DNA from: Xanthostigma xanthostigma
Lineage: Eukaryota > Arthropoda > Insecta > Raphidioptera > Raphidiidae
DNA: 64,000 nt
Direction: 5' to 3'
Assembly (NCBI GenBank): GCA_963575645.1
Contig: OY754476.1
Span: 8,866,001-8,930,000 of the forward strand
Part shown: one piece after another, positions 23,601 through 35,897 of the stretch
Layout: every line of letters begins with the position of its first letter
Numbering within the stretch: position 1 is the first letter of the stretch
Notes under the pieces: model-generated
Seen by the model: the letters and a program-made list of their open reading frames with translations, nothing else
The model's database searches: none
What the model was told of the DNA's origin: nothing
Made by a program: the position numbers and the translations under genes

Positions 23601-24280
23601 TTGATGTCGGGACCTAGATCCATGATCATTATTTTTTTAGATACCTTACAGTACGTACGTTCATATTACTAGCTAGATCCCAAGACCAGAGTACTGAGTG
23701 ATAGAAGGGGGATCTACACGCTAGGGTTTTCAATTTGTAGCAAATAGATACTAGTTTTAACGTAGCACAATATTAACCACAACAAACTGTGCTAGCTGTA
23801 TCTGCAAGTTGAAGGGTTTCTTGTTTAACGACGAATGCAAAAACATAAATAGGTCTACTATCTCGCGATACAAGAACAAGTCCGTCAAATTGACGAAATA
23901 ACTTGGCGCAAATTAAATTTGACTTATAATAGACTTAATTTGCGAATCAACTGCGACAACCACAACTTTTCTATTTGTTACGCGAAGCATAATATATTCT
24001 CCGAAATATTGAATTTTGTCGTATTGCGTCGCTGTTATAAAAATTATTGGATTTGAAAACACGTAAATATTTCGAAGCAACTTTTCAGTGTCGATCTTGA
24101 TCAGAAACAATCAAAATATTAATTGTAACTGTTTACATTTTAATTCTGTTTCCTATAACGTTATTTATAAATAAAAAATAGATTGCATATTACACTAGGC
24201 ACTACAGAAATGAGACTTCTAGTCATGTATAGACTTAATAGACAGTAGACACATCCGTACTTATTTATATGCACAAACTA
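20644..24280. other. 3' UTR then AT-rich intergenic DNA
   Basis: About 3.6 kb of AT-rich sequence. Apart from the hairpin at 21246-21310 I see no gene or named repeat. Confidence 0.45.
21246..21310. repeat. 65-base hairpin
   Basis: AAATGTAAAG, TCCTGA and TATGCCGA on the left pair with TCGGCATA, TCAGGA and CTTTACATTT on the right, with only small bulges. The centre is the perfect palindrome TATGCCGATCGGCATA. Confidence 0.65.
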
Positions 24281-24284
24281 TCTA

Positions 24285-24726
24285 CAGTGGACCCCCGGTA
24301 ATCCGGCCCCTGTCTAATCCGGCACCCCCTGTAATCCGACATGGTCTATTATTTATTATTGAATATTTTTTTGACAATTATTTTCGCTAATGCACGATTG
24401 AACAAGTTATAATAACTTGTACGCACCACCACTATTCATAAATTGTGCTCGACGCGTATAGGGTATTGTTTTGATTCTGATTGCTTAGTTTGAATTTGAA
24501 GTTTGAAGAAGATAGCGGTTCGGTCTAGCGTGTGTTCATTGTTTACTGTTTATTCATTGTGTATTACGTATTCGCACCTAGTAATGTCGTCACAAGCTCA
24601 GAAGCGAAAGCACAAAACACTGACAAAGAAAAATGTGATATTCTTAGGCAGTACTCTATAATCCGACAAATTCGATAGTCCGACACTGCCCTGCAAAATG
24701 TTTGTCGGATTACCGGGGGTCCACTG
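24285..24726 (+). mobile_element. pogo/Tigger-type MITE, copy 1
   Basis: Terminal inverted repeats CAGTGGACCCCCGGTAATCC, flanked by TA on both sides, are of pogo/Tigger type. An ATG at 24584 begins MSSQAQKRKHKTLT, the N-terminus of a CENP-B/jerky-like transposase with its helix-turn-helix start. A 4-base deletion relative to copy 2 then breaks the frame. The rest of the transposase is deleted. Confidence 0.85.
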
Positions 24727-24819
24727 TATAATAAGTTACCCGTACATATTAAAAAAAATGGACAATTTTAACAAATTTGCACGATCTGCAAAATTATTTT
24801 TATTAAACAATCCTTTTTA

Positions 24820-24908
24820 TGGGATGTCTGAATTTTAATCTATTTATTGACAATGTATGCACTTTTTATAAGGCGATATACAATAAAGTTATCTATCTAT
24901 CTATCTAT
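24820..24908 (+). repeat. LINE-like 3' tail with (TCTA)n
   Basis: TATTTATTGACAATGTATGC...CAATAAAGTTA followed by TCTA repeats resembles the 3' tail of a non-LTR element ending in a microsatellite. No coding part remains. Confidence 0.4.
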
Positions 24909-25129
24909 TACCGTGTAACGATCGCTGCATTGAAGCGCGTTCAGTGTCCTTCTCACTAGCTCAATCGTGTGGTAGTAGAGATGGCTCCGAGCATTGCATC
25001 GATTCGTTACACTTTCAATCGTATATGAATCGAATATGCTCTACCGTGCGTAAAGAAGTTTTGCATGAATAAAATCTCAGTTTTCAATTTAAAGGTCAAA
25101 AACGATGCCTTATGGTAACTCTAAATACC

Positions 25130-25422
25130 TATAATACGCGCCACGAGTCTAAAAGGCTCGGAAGTTAGATGTTGTTGAAAAACTACAAACTCGTAACTCA
25201 ACAAAACTGAAATAACAATGGCAACTTGACAATAGCGTACTCGACTGTACTTTAAAGCAGGAAAGCGACAAGTGACAAAGGCAACGAGCGATCACGGCCA
25301 ATCACCGACGAGCGCACGTTCCGTACAGGTCGCTGAGAGGTGGTGGGAGTAGGTATCAACGGCTCTAAAATGTGCCTTTGTGACTAACTTCCGAACCTTT
25401 TAGATCCGTGGCGTGTATTATA
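25130..25422. mobile_element. GCGCCACG MITE family, copy 2 (opposite orientation)
   Basis: Same ends and interior as the copy at 19226, but reversed: CCAATCACCGACGAGCGCAC here against GTGCGCTCGTCGGTGATTGG there. Complete, about 293 bases. Confidence 0.85.
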
Positions 25423-26920
25423 CTAGATTCAAAGAGAATATTAAAGTGTTGGGAGCCCTGCTATTCTTTAAAGTGTATGAGTCCCAATTTTTGTGTCAGT
25501 CACTGTTACTGCACCAAGCGGCAAGCAGTACCCAAGTAGTAAGTAGTTACTTTCCAATCTTCTTTGCAGTACTTCTAGTTACAGCTAATAGTAATGTTAC
25601 AGCTTTACGCAAGTTCAATTTGAAGTTCGTACGGATCTCAACGATAATATTGGAAGAAAGACATATCGGCGCAACGTTCAAGTTATGCTTATTCATTAAA
25701 TGAGCAATATTTATAGATGTATTACATACGTTAATTGCATTATTATTATGCGATATTGAATACTGACAGTGGCTTACCTTCAACTTAAAAATCGCATATA
25801 GTGCAATGTGTTCTTATTTAATATAAGTAAACATATATACTATAAAATAATTTTTTTATGAAACACGATAGTGTCGTTAGTAATACTGATATGATATTAA
25901 CGGTAAATTGTGCTTGAAGAATTCTTTTAATGATGAAGTGATTACAATTTGTGTTCTTTAGTTTCAGAATTATCTTGCAAGCGTCAAAATATCTTCTTAC
26001 AATTGCAAAATAACTTCTGCTATGAGAAAATATTTATTTTTTATTCTAGTGTGTAATGTATTTCTGAAGAAGTCAGAGATAATAAATTACTAAATAAAAA
26101 GAGTAGTGAAAATTTTGAATTAAAAACATTGTGTCTAAATTGTGTGATAATATGTGAAAAGAATTAGGTGCATAATTAATATTATATTAATATAATTAGT
26201 ATAATTTATCAAATTAATAAAAAATCATACCGTGCAATGCATTAAATGAAAACGATTTTTATTACAAAATTGTTTTGTGAATTAATAATTGCCAAAGAAT
26301 AAAATTATAATTATTGGCATTGAAAAACGATTTTATTAAAATTTAGTTTATAAACAGTATTACAATACAATAGCAAACTGTAACTATCTATTTGTATATT
26401 TAATACAAATTACGGACCAATCGTAACGAAAATAATTATTGATATTAAAAATGGGACTAGAAAACAATTGAAAAATTTTAAACTATTAAAAACGCGTATT
26501 TATTATTAAGTCTTGTTTCAAAAATTTTAATCAGAACATTTTAATGGCCGTAGTACATGAAATGTTAGATCCAAAAAGTTTGACACTAATATTTAATTAT
26601 TATCAATTAAAATAAAATTTATGTGTATATGTTTATACATTTGTCGCCTCTAACTATATAGTCATGGTCGGTTTTAAATTTGAAAATCGTTGATTTTAAG
26701 CACGTTATAGCCTACCTGGCTTAATAAACCTTGAAATTTCACTTAAAAATTTTTCCGCACAACAACAGATCAATATTTTTTACACAAAAATATAGATAGT
26801 ATGTGGTTTTAAAGTTCTTTACCGTTGTAAATTGATTAAAAAATCAACGATCAAATTTCACACCAGATTGTATTGTTGCAATATATTTAATGAAGGCCCA
26901 CACTTAGCCAAAACGTTATA
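25423..26920. other. Intergenic, nothing recognised
   Basis: AT-rich. The open frame at 25413-25703 starts inside the MITE and has no recognisable domain. Confidence 0.4.
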
Positions 26921-26926
26921 TAATAG

Positions 26927-27140
26927 TATAAAACAAAGTCGTTGTTTGCCTCTGTCTGTTTCTCCGCTTACTTCTTCTAAACCACGCAACGGATTTTGAA
27001 ACGGTTTTCACTAATAGGAAGAGCGATAAACGAGAGAGGTTTCTGTATATAATTTGTAAATATTTTGTATAAAATGGCTGAACTATGACGCTGGCCAAAT
27101 CTTTACAAAACAATAGATGGGAAGGCTAATATAATATTTC

Positions 27141-27180
<40 letters not shown>

Positions 27181-27269
27181 GGAAGAGAGCAAGAGAAAGA
27201 AAGAGAGGAGACTATGTATTAATAAATCTTACAGTTTTGCACCCGGGTGAAACCGGGACGAGTCGCTAG
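26927..27269 (+). mobile_element. Helitron, short non-autonomous copy
   Basis: Ends with the hairpin CACCCGGGTGAAACCGGGAC and GTCGCTAG|T (CTAG 27266-27269). The body has TGTCTGTTTCTCCGCTTACT and a (GA)n microsatellite at about 27142-27176. The 5' boundary is approximate. Confidence 0.55.
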
Positions 27270-27877
27270 TTAAAAATATATTGAAATCTGGTTGAAATTT
27301 AATCGTTAATTTGTAATTGAAAATGTACAGATATTTTACTGCAATTTTAAGAAGTTTAGAAAAGTTCCAGATCATAGATTGCGCGTGTGTGAGTAAATGC
27401 ATAAAATTATACGTGCAATTTTTACTCTACCAAATCTAACTGTACATATATTATGTTCTTCTTTTAATTTATTTTCTATACATTTCAATGTATGTTCATG
27501 GTCGAATCTCGTGTTGGAAGCAATTGAATTATAAATGCCATCATTTACTTTCTAGCCAAACACAAGGATGCTTCGGAAATGAAATGATTATAATAAAGTA
27601 AGTTATATAAATAAAAAAATTATAAGGAAGCTTGCGGTTTTAAAAATTATATTTGACTAAATGAATAGATAAAACGTGTTTTATTTTTTTTATTTTTTGT
27701 TCTAAAATTAACTATTTGATTGACTGCTTTTTATATATTGATGGTAGTATCGTTTGTGTTGGATTTTTATTGAAACAGTCGTATCGTTTTGTGTTTCAGA
27801 AACGTTTTAATTTTATATATTAATATAATTTAAATAAGATATTAAAAAGTGAAGTACAAATAATAAATAGCATCAAA

Positions 27878-30800
27878 ATGAATTTCGTAAACTTTTTTTT
27901 TCAACGTCTTATTAAAGATTTCAATCAAAAAGAATTGATGCCATTAAAAATGTTGTTCTTTATTCATGCATCAAGTAAGTATATCTACGCTTAGTAATAA
28001 AGAATTTATTCATAGAAATTTGAAAAAAATGTTTTTACTGCGTTTAAAAATTGCTTGGTATCAGATTATGTATTCAAAACAAAACGAAATGTTTAGATTC
28101 TCTAAAAAAATGAAATCATCTTCACAATAATACGTATGATTGTGTGTTTATCTGTTGTGATAAAATTGGCGATTGTTCAACCGTTTACTGTGTTTTTAAT
28201 TCTCTGTAGTAAAGCCGAGTAATTAATGATTAATCTTAATACGTCGAATTTAACAAGCAGTAGGTATATCATCTACTGTCTATCCCGGATATGGGTGACT
28301 TTACCGCAATTTAGAAATTTTCAATTCTATATTTTTTGTATTAGGATATAATACTATACAGTATGTAAACACGTAAGGTGCACATAGGGAAATTAACATT
28401 GGGAAAAAATGACTGGATCAGAGTGAGCCTTGAAATCTTGTTTTTCAATTTGACAGATAATATTCTTTTGCAAAATGAATGTGTATAAGAAAATATTCAA
28501 ATGATTACAACATAATCGGACTTTTTTTATTAATGGGACATTAAATTCCCGAAAATACTTAAATATGGTGCGAGATCAAATATCTCCGCCTATTCGTGTT
28601 GAATCTAAAGACATTGGGTCACTGATTTACCAACGCGCATACGTCATATCATTCCAACAATTTTTTAATGAAATGTTTCCAAACAGATGGAGTTGTTTTT
28701 TTGTTTTATTTTTGTACAAAAGAAATTAAAATAATAATTTATAAGAGCTTCTTATTATTAAAAAAGCCAAGTAAAACAAAAATAAATCAAAATAAAATAG
28801 AAATCCTCAAGATTACCACGATAATTCAATAGAAATAACAATTAATGCAGTCATGGCTGACTCTGATCCAAGTATTTTTCCCAATGCTAATTTCTCTATG
28901 TGCACTTACGTGTTTACATACTGTATGTTATGAGACAATATTACAGTATAAAGAGTTCTGTTAGTCCGGAGTAGATTGGACCAGATTATCGAACGTCCGG
29001 TTTTGTCTTAATGAATTTGTCTTAGTTCATATATTAATGACTATAGCTGTCTGCTTTGCGTGTGTTGCTTTTTAAGTTCAACACATAGCGCTCCCATTAC
29101 CTATCGTAAAATATTTAGCATAGCGTGTGTTGCTTTAACGTTCAACAGATGCCGCTGTTTTTCAAAAAACTGATGATGAGTATTATTATTATTTTTTTCA
29201 GCTTTGTTTGTTTTATATCCATATTTGACAATTCACATGCGAGAGCTTGGAATAAATGTGGAAGAAACCGCTATTATGTCAGCTTTAACACCGGTTGTAT
29301 CCATTCTAATGCCTCCAATTGCCGGAATGATCGCCGATAAAATCGGGAACTTTAAGGTAAATAGAGCGCATTAAAAATTTTCCGTGTCAGAACTTAACAT
29401 TTTTGTTTAAAACGATTTAAGGAATACACCCCAGATTCCTCCGGGAATGAATCTTAAAATCAGAATACAGTTTTTTTAATTTAGATTATAAAAACAATGT
29501 GTTTTAGTGTCCATTTTGATGTACATAGACAATGCAAATTTACATATTTAAATTAGACCTTGTATAGTTTGCATGCTTTTTAATAATATGTAATTTGTTT
29601 TGCATATTGCATTTTTAAAATTGGTAACACTTTTATTTAACTTTTAAGTCTTATTACTGAAAAAGCGAAAACGATTGACAGTGTAAGCGAAACTATTTTT
29701 TTTTATTTTTAACCGTTTAATGGGTGGGAATTGGGCTTTTGAATGAAATTTTTTTTTGTCATAAATGGAAAGATCGTATATAAGTTTTATAACAAAACTA
29801 TTTTTCTTTTTTTTATTTTCGTTATAATTCAAAAGTTATATCAAATTAAAAATAAATTTTTGTACCCAGTTCCGAAAACGCGCCGACATTTCCCGAACAT
29901 AATGTGACGTCATAATGGTAATTTATATTATTATAATAATACATGTAGAAGCCATTGATAGTATACTGCGTATATATGTCGCCGGGATATTGTCAAATCC
30001 GTGATATTGTAATTTCACTAGTGAAATTACAATATCACGATTGACAAAGAGTCGTGATATTATAATTTCACTAAGTGAAATTATAATATCACGGGTTTGA
30101 CAATATCCCGGCGACATATGCATTTTAACATTATGACGTCACAACTGTCAAAAACAATTTTACTGCGTTTGCAGTCACGTGATTTTTTTTAATATTTTAC
30201 CAATTTTAAATTGCTTATAATTAATTTAAAAAAAGTTTTTTGAAAGTTTTTCGCATCGATTATCATTATTATTTATAATAAAGTTTTAAAATACAATAAA
30301 AAAATCGATAATTATTTTTTTTCAAAAGCCTAATTGTTAAGATTATCCGTATCTTAGAATGAAGTTAACGAAGCCCTATTTAACAATGAAAAACACTTTG
30401 AAATCGGTCAAATAGTTTCTGAGATTATTCCCGATTTCTGCCCGGGTTAAGCCGGGTCGGCCAGTTATTATAGGGTATCTCTTAAAACACAGCATTATCT
30501 ACCGAACAGTGAAAAATATTTTGAAATCGGTTGAATAGTTTCAGAAATTACTTCCGATTTTTACCCGGACGAAGCCGGGTCGATCAGTTATTATAGCCTA
30601 TGTCTTAAATAAACCACCGCTTATCGAACAGTGAAAAATATTTTGAAATCCGTTGAATGGTTTCTGAGACTACTTCCGATTTTTACCCGGATGAAGCCGG
30701 GTCGGCCAGTTATTATAGTCTATGTCTTAGCTAAAGCATCACCTATTAAACAGTAGAAAAAAATTGAAAAGTTTCTGAGATAATTTCCAACAAACAAACT

Positions 30801-33800
30801 TCTGCTCTTTATATTATATCTGACATACGAGAGATTTCAATAATATATTATTATGGTAGATGGAAAAATTTTTCCCTCCTTACCATCTATTGAAATCACC
30901 GAATATCGCGGCTTATACTATAAAGAGGAAAGTTTGTTTGTTGAGAATTATCTCCAAAAATACTGAACCGATTTCAATTTTTTTTCACTGTTACCTTGGT
31001 TTAAGAAATAGGCTATAATAACTGGCCAACCCGGTTTCGCTCGGTCAAAAATAGGAAATAATATCAAAAACTATACAACCAATTTCAAAATGTTTTTCAT
31101 TGTTAAATAGGTGAACTTTTTGTTTTAAAACGTAAGCTATAATAAGTGGCCAACCCGGCTTCGTCCGGGTAAAAATAAAAAATAATCTCAGAACTTACAG
31201 TTTACTTTAGGACATAGGCTATAATAACTGGCCGGATTTCAGCATTTCAGAATCTGGGATATAAACATAATCTGAGGTGCGGAATGATACCATTCTAGAT
31301 ATTTAAAAAAAAATAACATGTCAGAAGAAACAAAGTCCACAGCAAAGCAGTATTAATTTTAGAAAACTATAATTTAAACTGAAATTTTCTGTTTGCAAAT
31401 TATAGATTTTGTTATCGTTATTTTCAACTCTTGGCGGTGGAGCAGCTTTATTGTTACTGCTTGTTCCCGTAGGACGAGTGACAATAAAATATCCGGAACA
31501 GATAATTTTGGGGACATCTTGTAATATGCAACAATTTGACGCCAATATGTTTTTATCTATCAACGACGGTTATCCGTGTGATAAGTTAACCGTAGAAAAT
31601 ATTTCGATCGCTGCAGATATTCAAACCTGTGGCTTAGTTTGCCAAAGTAACGAGTCTTTGTTTAACTTGACGAATAATTATGAAGTGAATATCGGAGATA
31701 AAAAATACTCATATATGTTTAACAAAACACTTGAAAAATTGATAAGGAAGATCTCCAACAATTTTTATTTCTTCCCAGTAAAGGAAGTGGGAAAATTTCA
31801 TTGTGATTTTAATAATAACAATACGAATTACGAATGTCAGATTTCAAAGAAATTTTGGAATAATACTGGAAGTATCAATATGGAAGTTGCACCACAAAGA
31901 AAAACAGAAGGGATATATGACTTTCGAGTAGTCTCTTTGAACTACAATAATAAAAAATCAAAAACAACATGTTCGAGTGTTTATCAGAAGGTACGAAACT
32001 AGGTACATAAATCTTATAGAAGCTTAAGTTTTAAATTCAACGAAACCTTTTTACACACTTTTCTTATTAATAAAACAAAAAATTAAGTGCAGACGCTTTT
32101 TGCTTTGAGATAGGTAGCCGCTATTCGACTGATAAAATCCCTCACTTCTTAAAGAAACTTTTGCCTTCATAACTGCTATGTTAATATTTCAAACTTGCCG
32201 TTGAGAACAATTTTGTACAATCCTAAATAATAATTGAGAACTCAGCTTATATCTAATTTATATATTTTTTTAGAATGGTGAAAACGTTTCCGTTGAAATA
32301 TCTAAATCATTTTTACAACCCTGCGTTTCGACCTGCATGTTAGCAGCGAAAAGGAAGGATTTATGTGGCAACATGAAAAGGGTGAAAGAATTAGACATAT
32401 CCTTAACCTTTTGGTCGTATTTAAGTGTAAGGTTATTTATAGGAATAATAAGTGGTACTGCTTTCGCAATGTTCGAAGGCGCAGTTATTGCTATATTAAG
32501 GGAACATAAAGCTGATTATGGTTTGCAAAGGATATATGCCACGATTGGAGGAATGATTAGTTCTCCTTTATCAGGTGTTCTTATTGATTACGCTAGTCAA
32601 GGGAAAGGATACACTGATTTCAGGTAAATGGAAAAATATGAAATACCTATCGATATATATTTATTTTTTTATAACATGAACATGTAAAATTGTGTTTTTA
32701 TAACATGGTTACCGACTCATTATATGAGCCGTGTGTAAAGAAACCTTTTTCAACACGGATTTGTCTTTTTGTTTCACTGTTTTCGCAAAACTGTCACTTT
32801 TTTACATATCTACAATTTACAAGTTCTCTGTTATGCCGGCACTTCACATGGCTATGTGTATTTGTGTATTTGGCAAACAATTACCAAGTGTGGACAGTCA
32901 CAAAGTGTTGGCCTTATTTGCCTATTTGACAAATAAGGCTAATACCAAATACGCGTTACCGTGCGCTTGTCGGTTTTTCGAGGCACATCAAAAGAGTCAA
33001 ATAGGCAAATACGCAAATAAACCGTCCACACAATGGCCATATTCAGAAGCGCACGCGCCGTGAACCTGTACGGACGTGCAGTATTTTTGTGTCTGTGCTG
33101 TGAGCGAGAACTGGAACAATTACTATTGAAAATGAATTGGGACAATGAAACAGTGCTAAAATTCCTGGAATTTTGAACCTTGCGTTCTGCTGCCAAATGT
33201 TTGTGTGTTTGCTATTTGACTGCCATGCATGTGTGGATGGTCGTATTTGCCTCTATTTGCATGTTTAGCTTGAACGTCATATATTTTGCCAAATACAACA
33301 AACACCCAATAGCGAACACAAATAGCCATGTGAAGTGACAACCTTTATAATAAGTATCGTGTAACATGTAGCGCAATAATTAAAATTTTTGTTATAGACC
33401 GGCATTTTATTTATATGCTGCCCTAAAAATAATTGGTGGACTGTTAATGTTGACTATAAATTTAGAATTTAAGACTCCTGCTAAAAGTGTTGTAACCGAT
33501 GTAATGAATGTCATGCGAAAAATGGAGCTGATTCTGTTATTCGTCGTGTGCTTTGTATTAGGTATATTTTTTTTTAATTCAATCTGCTAATAGGTATACC
33601 TGTTACAGTGTTTCTACAAGTATATTTGATTAATAGTAACTTTCAAACATTACAGGTACGGCTTGGGGTTACATCGAAAGCTTTTTGTTCTGGTTATTGC
33701 AAGATCTCGGCGCATCAAGATCGTTAATGGGTATAACAATCACTGTTGGAGGAATCGCTGGTATCCCTTTATTAGTCTTTTCTGGACCAATTATAGAACG

Positions 33801-34704
33801 AATAGGTCACGCCAATGTAATATTCATTGGTTTTATATTCTACGCTATTAGATTGATGGGCTATTCGTTAATATATAATCCGTGGCTTTGTTTGGTGTTT
33901 GAGGCTATGGAGGGCGTCACGTCTTCGTTGACCTTCACAGCGGCTGTTACTTATGCAGCTAAATTGTCAACAACTACCACAGACACGAGTGTCCAAGGCT
34001 TATTAGGAGGGATTTATTACGGTGTCGGTATGTTATCTTCATCAACACTATAGAGCTCAGATATTTTTCTCTAGAAGCTTGAAAGCGTCCTTGATGAATT
34101 TAGTTCTGTACGGGTACCCAAATGGTGGAACCCTATATTTTTTCATTATTTCGTCTGCCTTCTAAGAAACTATAAGACCTGCTAATCAATAGTTGACGAG
34201 TGTATTAATGCTTGACCGTTATTTTCAAATAATATTTCATTTTTTTATTTTTGTCTGGTTGCAGGTAAAGGTTCTGGAAGTTTAATCGGGGGTTATTTAA
34301 TTAAATTAGTAGGTACTCGGCCTACATATCAAGTATTTTCTTACCTTGTCAGTATCATCGGTATATTGTATTTCATGCTCAATAAATATTATTTACGAAA
34401 ACTTCCAAGAGATAATGACCAGGATATACATAAAGGAATTTCAAAACCAACCGATTTTGCTGATACTGATGTCAAGAAAAACGACAAATACATTGTATCG
34501 AATTCAAAATTGTCTAACTTTGATGAAAAAAGTGTCGAAAACACGAAAAATAATTTGGAATCAAAGTTAGAAAAGCAAATTGTGATACCGCCTGAGAATT
34601 TAAATAATGATATAGAATCAAATAACAGTGGAAATGAATGTAAATCAAATCCTACCAATGTTGGTAAGATTAATTATGGATACCAAAGTACGGAAAAACA
34701 ATAA
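27878..34704 (+). CDS. MFSD6-like major facilitator superfamily transporter
   Basis: Seven exons join without a break to 720 residues: 27878-27974, 29202-29356, 31406-31990, 32274-32623, 33398-33561, 33656-34027, 34265-34704. The start MNFVNFFF..KELMPLKMLFFIHAS leads into the first helix (LFVLYPYLTIHMRELGINVEETA). A short loop and the MFS motif-A-like GMIADKIGNFK follow at about residues 73-84. TM3 is at 85-108. A Cys-containing loop of over 200 residues with many N-x-S/T sites (NIS, NES, NLT, NKT) then precedes the next helices. Helix-rich exons 4-7 follow (FEGAVIAI, GGIAGIPLL, FEAMEGV, GGYLIK). The large loop and the FEAMEGVT segment are typical of MFSD6. The C-terminal tail of about 110 residues is Lys/Asn-rich and cytosolic. 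The substrate is unknown. PolyA signal at about 34882. Confidence 0.88.
28359..28923. mobile_element. TA-flanked MITE, copy 2 (in transporter intron 1)
   Basis: Near-identical to the element at 1613-2187, with ends CAGTATGTAAACACGTAAGG and inverse, flanked by TA (28357-28358, 28924-28925). It is slightly shorter through small deletions. Confidence 0.8.
29975..30119. repeat. Cloverleaf-like nested palindrome (in transporter intron 2)
   Basis: An outer stem (ATATGTCGCCGGGATATTGT with its inverse at 30100-30119) encloses two inner palindromes. The first, 30000-30039, is a perfect 40-base palindrome, CGTGATATTGTAATTTCACT plus its complement. The second, 30053-30093, is a 41-base one, CGTGATATTATAATTTCACT-A-complement. 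TGACGTCATAATG and CATTATGACGTCA flank the structure as a wider inverted pair, so the whole may be a MITE of about 250 bp. Confidence 0.8.
30360..31245. mobile_element. Two facing arrays of Helitron-end-like units
   Basis: On the left, a unit of 122-123 bp containing ACCCGGATGAAGCCGGGTCG and CAGTTATTATAG is repeated three times (GCCGGGTC at 30451, 30574, 30696). On the right (30985-31240) similar units appear in inverse orientation (CTATAATAACTGGCC, AACCCGGCTTCGTCCGGGT). The centre (30780-30950) is also partly palindromic. The CCGGG-loop-CCGGG hairpin resembles the Helitron 3' hairpin, but CTAG is absent. Confidence 0.65.
32840..33337 (+). mobile_element. Harbinger-like MITE with MADF ORF start, copy 1
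   Basis: Ends CACTTCACATGGCTA and its inverse lie within transporter intron 4. At 33132-33176 a 14-codon frame reads MNWDNETVLKFLEF then stop. It resembles the first residues of the MADF/Myb-like ORF carried by PIF/Harbinger transposons. A second copy at 62617 keeps the same 14 codons with one change (T to K). Assignment to Harbinger is inference; the inverted repeats and two-copy relation are seen directly. Confidence 0.7.
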
Positions 34705-35810
34705 TACGTACAGTTCTAAAGTTCTAAATCCTAAAGTCACGCCTCAAATGTGAATTTATATGTATTAATCATAATTGATGGAGAGCCCAACGTCAGATTT
34801 CCTCTTTATGAAATACATAGACAAATTTGTTAGTTCCGCTCCATTTTTGGGTTGTTTTTTATGCTATCGACTACATAAATAAATAAAATTGAGGTTAAAA
34901 TGTCAGTCTCAGCTATAGTTCTCTCATATTATTATGGTGAGGCGTCATAGTTCATCCTGCTGCAACTCCTTGGCAGACCTATTCTTACAATTTCTAAATA
35001 GGATATGCAATGGTCAACTCCGGGACCATAAGAACAGGCGTTTTTTTCTATACTTGCAAAAGTTTATATTGAGTGTTCAAACTTAAATGTCTCAATTTGT
35101 TTATGGCGGTTCAATCTATTAATATTATAAGTAACAGAATGTTTTATTTTTATTATCAGTATTACGTAGTGTTAGTGTTACAAAATGTTGTAAATTCAAG
35201 ATTATTAAATTATTAAAACAAAAAAGAAAACGTTATTCTAGAAAGATCTCTTCCTCCTTCCATTTCAGAATTTGTGCTATTTAACTACTAAATGTATTAA
35301 CGGTGTATTAAAGAAAGTTAATTTTTGCTATAAATCTCAAAAAATCATTAATTCAGTCAAAAAGGACGTTTCATTTCTTTTAAATAGCAGAATGAAATTT
35401 TGAAAGTAAATAATTAATTTTTTCAATGTTATTTTTGTAGTTATATTTATGAAATAAGTCATAACTCAAAATTCCGTTCCATATAATACACTGTTTGAAC
35501 TTTCTTGTAAATTGTGAAAACAAAATATCGTTTTTGTTCTCAGAAAAAATCAGAAAATTATTTCGATGTCATGCCACATCTCCGTGTTTTTTATTTTAAA
35601 AAGATTTAGAATAAAAAGACAATCATTTCTTTACTTAGTTCATTTGAAAACCAAAATTTAACTATTTTTATTTTAAAAAATCCAAGAAGAATGCGATTAT
35701 ATAATTATGGGTACATAAAAAAAATCTGTTCAAATTATTTTCTAAAATATGGCTAATTAAAAAAAAAATGGTTAATAAATGTATCGGTTTCAATTTTGTG
35801 TAGGTATATA
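34705..35810. other. 3' UTR and intergenic, nothing recognised
   Basis: AT-rich. AATAAA at 34882-34887 is the likely polyA signal of the transporter gene. Confidence 0.45.
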
Positions 35811-35897
35811 ATACAGTAGAGACTCGAATATGCATGTGCAGCTAACCGATCAGCAATTATTTAAAGTTTAGTATGCGATCGAATATCCGCACCTAAA

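Noticed and set aside
31321-31563. Minus-strand 80-codon frame
   Set aside because: Antisense to transporter exon 3, which joins in frame with its neighbours.
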